From assembly GCA_035582835.1 (NCBI GenBank), contig JAYKAV010002915.1, positions 188,929 to 252,928 of the forward strand: DNA of 64,000 nucleotides, written 5' to 3'. Shown here one piece after another: positions 23,801-37,300 of this stretch (its first letter is position 1; each line of letters begins with the position of its first letter). The notes under the pieces are model-generated. The model was not told the DNA's origin. It saw nothing but the letters and a program-made list of their open reading frames with translations, and did no database searches. A program made the translations under genes and the position numbers. The stretch is from Phoebastria nigripes (Eukaryota > Chordata > Aves > Procellariiformes > Diomedeidae).

Positions 23801-26800
23801 GTTTTGGCCCAGGTCTGATGCAGGACCTGTGGCTGGAGGGTAAGGGGTGACCAAGAGGGGAGGACGCTGAAGCCGGTCCGGGAGCTGGTGTGGCTCCGCG
23901 GGTCTGAGGGGTACCGTGCTGCAGGCAGAGGCAACACCCTGCAGCACCAGCACTAGTTCACATGTCCAGGGGGACACCTACCCAGACAGGTTGACCAAGG
24001 ACTTCTCTTCCATGGGCACAAGCAGAGGGTGAAACTCTCTCACTGCAGTGGTGTAATCCTGAAATCATGCTCGTCCAGACGCTCGTCCAGACTCCAATTT
24101 GCAAGCTGACTCATGGTTTGGGGGATAAAATCGCTTTAATTTTGGAACACACCATGCCCACAGGGTGCTTTTCTCAAGCAGCTCTGGTGGCAAGCGTTCC
24201 CTGTCAACAAGCCCTGCAGTTATAAAACATCCCCGAAAGAGCAGCAGAGCCTGCCGGGTGTTTGCCAAGCAGCTGGGAGCGCATCGGGCATGCAGGTGAT
24301 CGTGCTGGGCTCTTTGCATGCCTGCGACCCTGCGGCCCTGCTGTGCCCCCCCCAGCCTGCTCCCAGCACAACACGCTTACATAAATCTCCTTGTGGGGCG
24401 ACAGGGAAAAAGGAAAAACAGCGAAAACCGTGGACAGTGGGCAAATTTTTTTACAGCAGCTCCATCCAGCTTGGATCATGCAAGGAGTCTGGAGGGATCG
24501 TTGCTTTGCCAGGCACCAGGCTGAGCAGCAAGGCTGATCCTGAGCCAGGACCATGCGTGGTGGGGTATTTAACGTAATCCAGAGCTGCAATGAAGCATTT
24601 TTCCTCTCCCCTGTCTTGCAGAGAGGACAGGTTTCCAGGGCAGAGGTGATCTCCTGTTTGTGTGGGCAGCGCTGGCTCTGGAGCATGGCACTGGGGTTGG
24701 GGGCAGAGTGGGGACCCGTAGGTGGTCTTGGCAGAGGGGATCCCAGCGGGTGTTTTACGGTCATCGTGTGACTGCCTTGGCCTTGGCTTAAGGGCGGGTT
24801 GTCTCCAACCTGGTAAGAAGAGCTTCCCTGGTGAGACACCACCTCCTCCGCAAGAGTCTCCCCGTCCTGGTGCGGCAGGGCCTGCCCGTTTCACCCTCAA
24901 CCAAAGCCTGTCGCAGAGGGGCTGGGTGTGGGGTGAGCTGCCCCCAAAACCCAGCCTGCTTGGGGGTGAATCCCAGCTCTGTGCCTTTCCTTCACTCACA
25001 GTTTTTTTTCTCCCAGCACAAATACATCTGGACTGGCTCATGGGCTCTGTTTTCTTCTTTGGACAGAGAGTTGTGCCAACAAAGCAAAGCTTCTTCCTTA
25101 TCCCTCCCCTTTCTAATTGTTTCCGTATGGATCTAATTTCACCACGTCCCGGAGCAGGGTTGGGTTCCCTGCTTACATAAAGTTGAAAACAAGGGGTGAG
25201 GCACTGGCTGTTGGCAGGAGAGTGTGTCCACCCTGCAATGCCCTCGGAGCATAGATCACCTTCCAGGCTTGGCTTTTCCAGTGCCCAAGACCTGTGGTCC
25301 TTCCTCAGGGAATGAAAGACTGGGGAATGCTCCTGTTGGTGCAGCAGGGACCCAAGCAGGGCTAGAAAGCCATGGCTGGGCTATGCGCTTTGCCAGCCTC
25401 TGGCTCAGGCTGAGCCCTGGGCTGGCCGACTGTGGACACCATGCCACTGACACTTCTCCTACCTCCTTCCCTTGGGCTCTGGGTCGCTTCTCCTGGGGCA
25501 GCCCCTTGCTCAGAGGTCTCTGGTGCCACAAGTGCCCACATGCTTCCTAAAGTCAGACCCTGCAGGGGATTACTGGGCTGAGGGTCAGCTATGGGGGTCG
25601 GGTAAAGGGTGGCATTGGGGTGCACTTTCCAATGGGGTTCCTGCAGTGCTGCATTTCCCCCCCGGGTCTCCCCTCTACCTGTTTGGCTCTGCAGTGCCTC
25701 TTCTCTGTGCACTGCAGCTGTGCAGGATGATGGGAGGAGACACCACGGAGCTAGGATGGCCTAGCCATGCCAATGGCCCTGGCAGCTAGTCATGTCCCGA
25801 AGGAGAAACAGCAAGCTGTTTGGAAAAGGCTTGAGGCTTTTTGCGTCTGGTTTCTCTTCCATCTCGGCCATCTCCTGGCACATGCTGGGCTGTAGTGTGA
25901 GTCCTCTCAGAGGAGCAGTGTCACCTGGCTGGTGGGAATCGAGCGGCAGCAACGGGGCTGTGGCACACATGGCAGATCAAGGAGTAGGGGATGCGGCAGC
26001 CCCCGGCTGTGCATGGGCACCTTGGAGGGAGACAGGCTTCCCCTGCACCCAGCAGCCACTGGCGTGTGTGTGCTGGCTGTGCTGGAGGAGACATCAGCCT
26101 GCCCATCTCTCCAGCAATGCCGTGGGCAAAGGCAGGTACTTTCCTGTGCTTCCCACTCCTCTGACCAACAGCCACATCTTTGGGGATAGCTCCCCGCAGC
26201 TCTCCGAGGAGCCAGGGCTGAGGATAGCTGCAGTACTGGGTGAGAACCCGAGGCTCTGGAGGACTGCGTAGGCAGGATCTGCCCTAGACTTGGGGGAGTT
26301 TATGCCCAGGGCAAGAGGATAGCCCTAGGAAATACACCAGGGGTGTGCCCGAAAATGGAGTGCCTTAAACCCTAACAAGCACCTTTAGCTAGAGGCTGCC
26401 ACTGAGATGTCCCAGCCAAACTCAGTCGTGTCCTGGGGGGTTATATGGAGGGTGGCAGATGAATCGCCACCCACTCCCACCTGCTCAGGGACCTGCATGG
26501 GGACCTAACCAGTCTGGATGGAGCTGGTGTTGTGCAGCTCAGGTCAAACAGAGCTGGTTCAAGCCCAGTTCAGTGCACTCCAGGCTGGGGGCTGGAGTCT
26601 GCGGTTTTCTCCAGAAGCTGCAGCGCTGGCTCTTTCCCAGTCTGGCAGTATCAGTGGGCAAAGGTGGTCTTCCCCAGCCATGGCGATACCCTGATGCTCA
26701 CCCTCCTGTTGGAAGGAGCCAGCTGAGACTCATGGTGGTGGTGAGGATGCTCTGCTAGCTCTGTACTGGCAGGCAGTACCAGTACCCCGGGAGACGGTCA

Positions 26801-27030
26801 GTACTGTATTGGGGACCTGGCAGCCCAATCCCTCAACCTCTTTCCTTGGGTTGCAACTCCTGCACCGCGGTTTGCACATCAGCCACCCTGCTTGGCCGGG
26901 NGTCAGCCTGCCCAGAGGGACGGGGCCCTGGCTTCGCATGCAGACAGAGCTGGCTCAGCTAAGTATAGCTGTAGTGTTGCACATGGCCCCAGGCGTGCAC
27001 TGTACTGATTGCAAACAGGAGCTTTGCTGA
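20897..27030. other. Intergenic, no gene recognised
   Basis: Unique-looking GC-rich DNA with single Ns at about 21936 and 26901. No conserved protein block, structured RNA or repeat family could be supported. Confidence 0.55.
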
Positions 27031-27835
27031 CATGCTGACTGCTGCTTCCTCCCGCTGCACTGGTCATGATCTGGCAGCGTCCACTTGTGTTTACTTGAGT
27101 TTACAGAAGCACTGTGGTCTTCACAGAAATCCTGCCTCCAGAAAGAGAGATCATTGCAGAAGACATTGCACTGCGCAGAGGCTGGGTGCCGGTGACTCCC
27201 TTGGGATGGGCTTTGATCTCAGCAAACAGCTCTGTTGAGGGTCTGGAGCTGTCTGGTGTTCTGCATGGCTCCCTACATGACACCCTCTCTCCATGAACTC
27301 GGCACTCATATGCACCTCCCCCTTGGCAGATGGATTGTGTTTTGAGGAAACCTCAGTCCTCCTACTGCTCTGCAGGGGATGGGGATGGGAGAGGAGCTAC
27401 CCCAGAGCAGGAGGCTGGAAGGGGACAAGGGTTGATGTTAGGTTCAGCCAGGCCTGCAAAGATCCTGTGAGGCACAAGTCAGAGGCTACTAATGGAGACC
27501 TGGCAATTGTCACAGCAGTTTCCAGTTTTCTTCAGGGAAGGTCAGGGAGATTCTTCCCATAGCTGGTGAGGGTGAGCCTCTGGAAGCTTTTCTTCTGCCA
27601 GCTCTAGCATTTAACTCCTGTTGGCTGTTTGTAGCTTAGTGACTGCTGACATCTGTTGCCCCAGCTGCCTGCTGGCCTGGGTGCTTGGGGAGCAGTAACT
27701 GAACTGGGGGCGGGACTGCAGCTGAGACGCTGCAGAGGCAGGAGCTGTCAGGACCCCAGGGGTGCCAAGGGTTTCAGAAACCCTGCTCAGGACTGTGCAG
27801 CAATGGTGTCGACTTGTCATGGGGCATAATCTCTG

Positions 27836-28340
27836 GTGCCAGCTGAATATGCTGCCCCAGCACATCAGAGTCTCAACACCGTCGGTGTTGCAGAGAGAGG
27901 ATGTGCCTATGCAGGTGCAGAACTGCAGGAATGTCTGATGCCTCTCCCTGGGCTGATGGAAGGTGGTGGCCTCACCGGTGGGAGGTCTTCTCTGGTTGAG
28001 GTGTTAGTAGGTGAAGAAGCCATGGGAGGAGTTGAGCAGACTGCACACTGTTGACGGAGACTCCAATGATGCAGGAGGTTGGAAACCTGTGACCTCTGGC
28101 AGCTCCTTCTACACAGTGACTGTGGTTACAGACCAGATATAGTGTGCTGGTGAGGCAGATACCTCCCATCAAGCACAGTATTGGAGCCAGATGAACTTGA
28201 CCCATGTGTCCTTGCCAAGAGGAGGTGGTGGGTGGCAGTTGTTTGAAACTCTGGGGATGGAGGCACCAACCTGCTGTCTCAGGAGGTTTGCTACATCTCC
28301 CAGATCCAGGATGTTGTGATCTGCTGGGGCTTTGGAGGAG
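27836..28340 (+). mobile_element. Degraded CR1-type LINE fragment (ORF1-like)
   Basis: Broken plus-strand reading frames resemble avian CR1 ORF1. A Glu/Leu-rich patch appears near 27920-28050, then DAGGWKPVTSGS (about 28062-28097), then LQTRYSVLV (about 28123-28149). A block ending QEVCYISQIQDVV (about 28275-28320) is reminiscent of the ORF1 esterase region. The frame shifts and has stops, so the copy is dead. It is truncated at both ends, and I see no reverse transcriptase. The identification is from memory of CR1 motifs, without alignment; another LINE or a chance resemblance is possible. Confidence 0.45.
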
Positions 28341-31300
28341 CGAAAAAGCTGCTCTTTAGCAGGACTAGCTCTTCTCTAGGGCTCTTCTCTGGAATGTGCA
28401 AGGGTCTCTGCACATGTGTGTGTGCATCTGGGCTCTCTGGCACGTGTAGCATACTTCAATCCATCCTAAACTCATGGAAGTGTATGTGACCACCAGGAGG
28501 TACAAGAAGGGGTGTGAACTCAGCCCTTCATTTTTACAGAAAGCGTGACATGTGTCTGGTGCTTTTGGTGAAGAATATTTGCCCATGCTGTTGTTCCCCA
28601 CAGTGGCTGTTTTCTGCCCCTGCCTGAAAAGCTGACTGTGTTTTGCACCTGCCTTCCCTGGGGAAGGAGCCCTGGGTCAAGTGCCCCCAGTTCACCATGC
28701 TGCTCTTCGTGCTTCACACTCCTCCAGGGGCCAGGGAGTCAGCAGAAACCTCCTCTCACAGCTTGTGGGAGGTGCTTGGGGCTCTGCAGGGCTGGGAACC
28801 AAGCTGGCCACACAACCCCCCTCTCAGATAGTGGGAAGGGAGCAGTAAGAGGGCAGTGCGATAGAGCAGGACCCCTGTACAGGGCTCCCATCCCAGAGCC
28901 TGCACAGGTCTACATGGTGCCACTGCTCCTGAGGCGACAGCTCATGAGTGCCAAAGCTGGCAGGACTGCAAAGTCCCCCAGGTCTCCCCATCCCCTTTGG
29001 CCCTTCAGCAGACATCACTGCTGCCAGACCAGGTGGGAGCCAGTTTGGCTGGGCCACATGGTAACAGGACCACAGTGGCAAATCTGCCTGGAGAAATGCC
29101 GCCGCGCTGGCCCTCCTGCACTGTGAGTCCGGATCAACGGCGTGAGCAAGCCACTGCCTCCTGCTTGTTGGTCGCCTTGCGCCCTGCTTGCCCAGCTCCA
29201 ATCACGACCGACCGTGGAGGGGTGATGTCTGGTGGTGGCACCGTGGAGAAACCCCATGCGCCACCTCCCAGCGGCAAGTGAGTCCCCAGCAGTGCTCCTA
29301 GGCTGGGGGTCCGCGCTGCGGGGAGCTGAGCAGGTCTGAGTCTGCCTGTGGGGTGGGGAGGCTGCCAGCAGCCGGCGTGACTCAGTGGGTGCTGCTTATC
29401 CCTGCTATCACGCAGTGCTCGGAGGCGCCAGGCTGGCTGTGGGGTGGCGAGGCCCTTCCTATATGTAGCTCGTGTGGCCACNAGGCATGAGTCACACTGA
29501 CGGGGAGACGGGGCGGAGCAGGGTTTTTGGTATGGAGCAGGGATTTGGTGATCCGGCAAAGCTGCGGAAAGCTGCCGGCTCCCAACACCTCAGCCTCCTG
29601 GGTGCCATCCAGCCTCGCTGGAGGTGAGCCAGTGCTCCCAGCACTTCCCACGCACTGGGCCATCCACGCAGACCTTGTCTGGCGTGGGTTTGGGGTGACC
29701 TGGCTCTAGGGGAGCCCAGCCCCGTGGCCCGGGCTGTGCTTGGGGACCCATGGTAGTTGCAGAGCTGGAGATGCTCAGTTGCTCACAAAGACCTTTCTGT
29801 CTGCAGAGGACTCGCACTGCTATTGTCCCCCGTCCTAGTTTCAGTGCCGGCAGCACACACTGCTCATCTTTCTAGGTCAGTGAAGAGGGCCTTTGTGTGC
29901 CAACAAAAGTGGTTCTCTCCCCTCGCAGGGTCTTTCCCTCGCTCCTCGGATCACGCTGCTTTGTTTGCGCTGGTTTTGACTGGAGCATGAAGTATCTTCT
30001 CACGTGCATCCATCCTCCCNCTGGAGCTGCCAGGCCTGGCACTGCCAGGCAGGGAGAGATGCTCTCTGGCTGGTCGGCTCTGCCCAGCGGTGCCTCTGCC
30101 TGCGTCCCCACAGCAGCAGTGGGGCAGTGCACNCTGGCTGAGCTGCACAGGGAGGCAGCCCGCGGGAGAGGTGATGCTCTGGGCAGCTCAGGTGTCCCCT
30201 GAGGACAGTGGCACGGTGGGAAGGGCAGGGGCAGGGCAGTGTGAACTTTGCCTCTGCCACTTGGGCTTCCTGGGCACAGAGGCACTGGCAGGACTCTGCC
30301 ATCCAACACCCCAGGATAGGGCTGTGGGGACGAGGAAAGCTTCATCAACCCAGAGCTGAGGTGGAGCAGGGGCCATGGGTGGTGGCTGTCTCAGACCCCT
30401 GGCTGCCCGGAGACCACCTATAGGGCTTTCCTGGGGAGTCCAGAGAGCATCAGCCCTGGGTGTTTTTGAAGTCAGACCCTGGCTTTCCCAAGGGAGGATT
30501 TGTCCTGAACCAGGAGGTGCAGAATTACCCACCGCCCCAGCAGCATCTCAGGGGCTGGGATTATCCCTGGTGTCTCAGTGGGATGTGTGGAAAAGTAAGA
30601 AAGCAGGACCAGATGCAATTAGAGATGACGGCAAGGGAGGGCAGGGGCATAAGGCAAAGACAGAAGGGCAGTCTTGGGCGGAGGCCAAGAGACAGATTTT
30701 TGCTAGCAGCAGGCTGAGGGCTGTGAGCAAGGAAATCCGCTCTTTTATCACCTGGTTCGTTCTTGCTAGGTTGAGGGACAAGGATCCCCTGGAGCACGAT
30801 AAGCGGCTCCACTACGTGCTGTCCTTCCTGGGAGCAAAGCCCTGCAGGGATGGGGGCAGAGTAGGACCCACAGCGGATGTCAGGCTGGGTCTGGGGACCC
30901 TGAACCCACGCGTGCATCTGTTCACACACACGTGCTGCCTGTAGCTGTATCCCAGGGGATCCACGCACCCATGTGAGAGTGTGCATACGCACGTGCGTGC
31001 ACACATGCCCTGTGTACGTAGCTGGATCCCACAGGATCTGAATACCAGCATGAGAGTGGGTGTGGGTGTTTGTGCAGGCATGCTCCCTGTACACAGCTCA
31101 GCCCCAACGCAGCCAGCAGCGATTGCTGCAAGACTGTTCTCTCTTCTATTATTCCTTGACTTTTTTTTTCTCCTCAAAACCCAGCTTTTAATCATTTCAC
31201 ACCCCAGGAACATCACTGCTTTCTCTCAGCAGCTGAACTGATGCCCTGTGTGGGATGGGGGGATGAGAGGAACTGCAGGCACATGGTCCCTTCGTTGTTG

Positions 31301-34300
31301 GGCTGTTTCCCCTCGCTGTATGCTTCCCGTTGCTGTGGCGACGTGACACGACGTGTAGGCTGCGTTTCGAAATGCCCATCTGATGGAGACGTACGCCAAG
31401 AGCTGGGCGCGCTGGCGGGCTGTGCACAGCCCAGCATCTCCCATCTCCCTTTGGCTGGGTGCAAGGGACACTGTGCCGGCGGGCACCGTGACTTTGTTGT
31501 GGCCAGTGACGGAGCACTGAGCCCTGAACGCAGCATCCCTGCTCACCCTCGGCCCCGGGCAGAGCAGGAGCAAGGCGGGCGCGTTGCAGGGAGGGAGCTG
31601 GCGTGCCTGCCCTGCCTCGGACGGTTGCACCAAAGAGGAGAACATCAGCCCTTTCCCAACATCAGCCACATGCTGTTGTTTTTCAACACAGCCTTCGGGG
31701 GAGAAATCCTCTCTGCTGCATACGTGTGCGCAGGCACACACCCGCGGTCCAGCTCGCCCTGTGCCCCTGTGCTCCAGGATCCTCCCATGTCCCCCAGGCT
31801 GCAGCAGCACCTTGCGCGTCCTTGCAGGTCACCCCAGCCGCCGGGATGTGTCCAGCTGCAGCTCCGTGGCTGGTGGGGGCAGAAACACGCACCCTGCTCA
31901 TCTCCACGGGCCCCTTTCTGGGGGCACCCTGCCACCCCTGCAGCACCCATTTTCTCTCTCCCTGTTTCTTAAGGTTTCACCCTTATTTCAGCAGGCAAAA
32001 GCAACCACCTTCCTTGTACCTCCCCTCCCTCTCCAGATCCCNGCTGTTTTTCCTCTTGTTTTCAGCCAACTACTATCCTGGAGCTAAAAATAACAAGGAA
32101 TTTACAGCCCTCGACCTTGAACTCGGCCAAGTGCAGCGCTCCTGCTTTGTGCTGTGTCAGCAAAGTGCTCAATGGCTCATCCTGGGTTTTCCTCGCATCT
32201 CTGCAAGTCCTTTCCCCTGGGGCACAGCATCGGGATGCCGGCTGGACTGGCATCAGCTGTGAGAGATGCTGCAAGCTGGTCACGTAAGAGGGGTGAGATG
32301 TGCCGTACGGGCACNGGGGAGCCGCATGGTGTGTGATCCCAGGAGTTCAAGTCCCCAAGACGTCATGGGATTTTGGTTTTTTGTCCTTTCAAGTCACGTA
32401 TTTTCACCGTCTCTCCAGTGACATTTCCTTTGCGGATGTTTTTAGCATATATTTAGAAAAGTTTCCAAGTTTTCCCCACCATAATTGGGAATGCAGGAAA
32501 CTCACTATTTCTGTGTCATTGTCTTTAAAAGGAGAACTGAGATTGTCACGTAATCACGGGACTCCTGCAGCCAAAGCCTTCAAGAAAAGACACCCCACCC
32601 CACCCAGCTCCATCAGGTTTGCAGTGCTCATTGCTATTTCAGCGACATAACGAATGTCCATGTACATCCGCTGTCAAAAAGGAGTTTGGAGCCTGCTTCC
32701 CCCTGCCATAAGGAGGATCAAAACCTCACAGATCACTTGGGATCTGCCCCGGGTCTGTGCTGAATGAGGGCCTTGTCTAACCCTGCCATAGCTGTGTTAA
32801 TCGCCGAGGCTGCTCAGAGGCTGCTGCCTCTGCCCCAGCTGGGCTGTTTCAGTGCTCTGGGATAACTGTGGTCACCAAATCCTCTGTCTTCTCCTCTGTG
32901 TCCCCATCTGTCTAACCCATCGGGCATCCCCGCAGTTGGAGTCAGCAGAAATCAGGTAGTTAAAGGTGAATTTAAAGAAAAGCACAACAGTGCTGGAGCT
33001 GCACTTTTCAGAAGTCACTTGAGTGCGTAAGAGCCTCTGTCTCGCCAACAGTAAGGGAAATCACGTGTTGAAACCATGGCCCTTCATGTGCCTGTTATGT
33101 GGGGCAGACCTGGTCTGACTCGGGCAGGAGTCTGTCAAGTCGGGGGGTGTGATGGAGACAGGGAGGTGCCACAGCTCCGCCAGCCACCCTGCAGCACTTG
33201 TGGGACACAGATGCACCTGCCAACACACCAGCGTAGCGTGAGGCATCCAGCCCCCTCACTCTGCCCTTCTTCCCCCAAAAAGAGGTCACTGGCCACGGGC
33301 TGCGTGCCCACCCCTGGGAGGGGATGGAAAGGACCGACCCTGGACCTGCCTGCGTGAACGTGGGCTCCGAGTGAGCGCAGAGCATGCAGCAGTGCTGCTG
33401 TGTGGATGAGGCCAGCCTTCGGGGAGCACCCAGCCTCTCACGGAGGATGGGGCAGAGACCATCAGACTGAGCAGGAATGTCCGGCTCTGCTCCTGGCTGC
33501 TTTTGAAGGCTATGACATTGAACCAGATGGATATGTTCATCCATCTAGATGGATATGGGGTAGTGTGACCCAGCCTTCCCCTTCCCATGGTAACCCTGGT
33601 CCTGCTGAGGGGTCCTGCCAGGTGCCCCAGGATCTGGTCCCCAGTGTGGGACAGGACTGGTTCCTATACCTGTGTACCCAGTAACAGCACAGCATGAGGC
33701 TTTGCCATCCTCTCCCTGCCCCAAATTAGCACACAGCCCGCTTAATTGCTTCCTTGTTGGATGAGTTTGGAGAGCGTCCATCATCCAGAGAGGGAACACG
33801 CTCACATTATTGTGGGTCGATGGCACAACCCTTGCTGCGAAAGTGAAGCCAGGAGCCCCTCTAGCAGCTGGATGCTGGGCTGGGCTAGTAGCAGCCTGCC
33901 CTGCTCTGCCTGGCTATGCCTCTTACCTTCCCGATGGGAGCAAAACTGCGGTTGGCTGTCCTCTCCCAGCCATGGCCAGAGGGCTTGTGAGTAGCCCGAG
34001 GCAAGGCAGGGTGATGCATCACATCGTCACGGTGATGCAGGGCCCCATTCCCAGCCTCCCCACTGCAGTCATCCCTCTGTCCCTGCTCGGAAGTGAGTCA
34101 GGCGGGTGGGGAGGGAGGCGAACGGTGGGGTGCTGGCGAGGGTCCCCGGCTAGCACCCATCTGGAGGGCCATTCCCGAGGCAGCCTGTCCTGGGGCCACT
34201 GCTTGGCTGCAAGTCAGTGGTACGTGGGCATGGAGCAGCCCAGACTGAGTTCTCCGCTTGCCAGCGTGAACCCCATGGTGCCTGGTGGCTCTGCCCATGG

Positions 34301-37300
34301 CCAGGGATTATTTAGGAGGTGGTGGCTGTGGTGGCAGGGTGGCAGTGGCCAGGTGTCAGTATTGAGAAATGCCCTCCCCCATCCCTGGAGGAGCAGCCAG
34401 GAGAGAGGAGCCTCTCACCTCTTCTTTCCTCAGTTTCCCCACCANGGGCATGGGGGTGCGGCTGGGACAGCAGCAGTGGGAGGGATGCAGCAGCCCAGCC
34501 CATGGGTCGGGATATAGCCGATATCCAGCCCAGGACAGTGGTGCCAGCACATGCCTGTGTCTGTGGGTATCTGTCCGTGGGGCCAGGCCATTCCCAGCCA
34601 TGGCTCAGGTGGAGCTCTAACAACTGCCCCAGTGACCCACAGGGACGTGAGCAGCTCTGGCTTTGGGCACACGGCCAACAGCCTGAGATAAGCGGCTCCC
34701 AGCCACGCCAGCCACACGAGGGCTGTATGTCACCCCAGGAGAAGGGACGGTCCCCATGGGACAGGCGGGCACTGCACCTTGCTCTGTGCTTCCAGGACTG
34801 GGGTGGTACCCAGCCAGGGTGCTCTGGGGTGCTGGGACAGGGGCTGGCCAGCCCTGGGGGGCTCAGGGGTAGGGTTGGGACATGAAGGCAGGATGGTGTC
34901 CCTGTCCATCAGCCTCATGGCATTTGTCTGGCTTTCTGCTCAGCTGTTAGCATTGGCCTTTGCTCCTGTGGTCCATCTCATGCAGGGATGTCCTCGCACC
35001 CTGCCCATGGTGTCTGGAGATGGGGGACACGAAGCTGTTCAAACCAAGCAGCCTTGTCTCATCTCACCCAGCCCAAATGCCTCGCTCTAACTCCTGAAGA
35101 CCTTGCTTNGGATTTTGACTATGTCCAAAAACGCCAGGCAGCCCCAAGAGCGCATAGGGAGCATCCAGTTCCTGCTGATGGGTGGCGTTCCCACTGGGGA
35201 GCCCAGGGGGACGAAGNGCTGGCTGCGATCTGCCTGACATGGTATTTTCTCTTGCGGTTGCTGCAAGCGACTGCCCCATTGTTCCCCATTTGGCTGCCGA
35301 CATCCCTGCTGCCAATACTGATATCAGCCATGCACTGTTTGCAGCCATCACTGTGGCCTCGGGTGCCTTTAGGTCCCCAGGAAGCCGACCCCGCTTTCGC
35401 CTGGTTTTAGCCAGCAGCAACCAGCATCCCAAGGGGTGGCTGCAAAAGCTGTCCCTGCATTTTTCAGTCGTAGCTGCTTCCAGTGCCTGCTGTCCTCTTC
35501 CCTGCTTGGCCTGGGGAGGCTGGGAGAGGGGAGCTGGAGGCTGTCTGGCTGCTGTGGTTGTGAAACCCATGAGTCAGGGAGCCCGGGGATCCGGCACTGA
35601 AACGCCAAGCAGCTCCCCGGCCCCCTGTGGGGAGGCGGGTGTGCTGGGAAGGGTGACGAGGGTGCGGGGAAGGGTGCAGGCAGGCAGTGCTGCTGCTGTT
35701 GCTCAAGGGATGCTGCTTGGGTATTTTTTTGTCTGTGTTTTTTTCCCAGAGCAGGAGCAGTGAGGCTCAGCTCACAGGAAGGGAGCCCACGGGGAGCGGG
35801 AATGATTCATCAGCCGTATTAAGCAGATTTATGAGGTTACTTCTCAAACGAAGGCTGAGTGTGTGTGTCATGCCATCCTGGCCCGTGCTGCATCACAGCA
35901 CTGCTGCCAGCAGAGAGCCTGCCAAACCTCAGCCCTTCCATGAAAACAACTTCAGTGGGCAATAAAACTGGGATAAACACAGCAGCACTGGCTTCAGAGC
36001 AGGTCTGTGCACGAGGCCACACGTGTGCTTCCTGGGACCAGGCCGTCCGTTATTTGCAATCATTTGTGGTGCCCTGGGTAGAGGGGGAGACGGTAGGGAC
36101 TCACCCAGGGTTTGAGGATTTTGAGCTGTGGTTGGGGATTTCGAGCTGGGGAGCAATTTGCTGGGGAAAAGGTGTGATTTCTCCTCTCTCCCTTGTCTTG
36201 CAACATCTGAGTTGCCCCACTGGGAGCTGGCAGCATGCTCACTGGGAGCTGGGGGCCACTGCCCTGCAGAACAGATGTCCCGTTGGACATGCCATTGGGG
36301 CCACAAATGGTCCATGAAAGATGCACCGTCAGGAGCTGTGGTGGCTGTGAGAAGCTGGAGAGTGACCCATGGGATCGTGCCAGCCCCTGGGCACCAGCAG
36401 GGAGAGTGGGAAGTACCCGCGAGGTGCAATGCCTGTTCCCAGGACAGGGAATTGCCCTTGTGTCCACCTGGGACCCAGTTGCTGGGGTTGGGCTTGGGTA
36501 GTCCCAAGGAGTGCCTGCTTCTGGTCCATGCCTGAATGAGGGACACCATTTGGGGATGGGCCAGAGGAAATCCTCCAAGCAGCCAGGCAGTATTTCTGCA
36601 GTTCATCTCTCCACGAGCACCACCTCTTAACCACGAGGGTTAAACCCAGGTGTCCATCTAGCCTCTCCTCGGAGGTGCTGAGACTTTCCCATTGCCAATG
36701 AGCTCCCCCAGAAAACATCATCCATCCACACGGATGAAACATCGGCATCCCCTCAGCTGCTTCCCTGCGGTGCCCGCCACACCCCTGGGTCCACCAAGGC
36801 CAGCCCGGTGGCACTGCCTGGCCAGGGACAAGCCCNTGAGCTGTTTTGCTAAACTAGCAGAAAATGGGTCCTGGGATTCATTTTAAAGCTACTAAAGAGG
36901 TTACAACCTTCCAAAAAATGTGTTTCTGGGAAGCTGCCCAGTGGCGAAGAGGACAGACCCAGAACATCACAGCAATGAGGGAAGATTGAAAACAAGCTAG
37001 GAATAAAAAAATGACTATATATATAAACACGCTGAGCAGGAAAGCCAGTGCTTCAGCCTGTGTTCTTCATTTGTTGTTGTTGGTTTTAATCTTTGATTTG
37101 GAAACTTGCTGCTATTTATAGCCCTCCCCTTTCCCCACAGCGATTAGCAGTGCTGATCCCTTCCAGATGCTGGTTCCTCGCAAGCCTGCAGCCTGTGCTG
37201 ACGGGACTGGGGGGGCTGCGGGGCTGGCCAGGACCATGGGGAGCAGGCTGGGACTCAGGGAGGAGCTCCAGCATAGCTGGCCCCCACCAACGGCCAGCCC

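Noticed and set aside
30375..30944. Frame with a plausible-looking helical segment (KEIRSFITWFVLARLRDKD)
   Set aside because: The segment is short and matches no known domain. The flanking residues are low-complexity, and no matching splice structure is visible.
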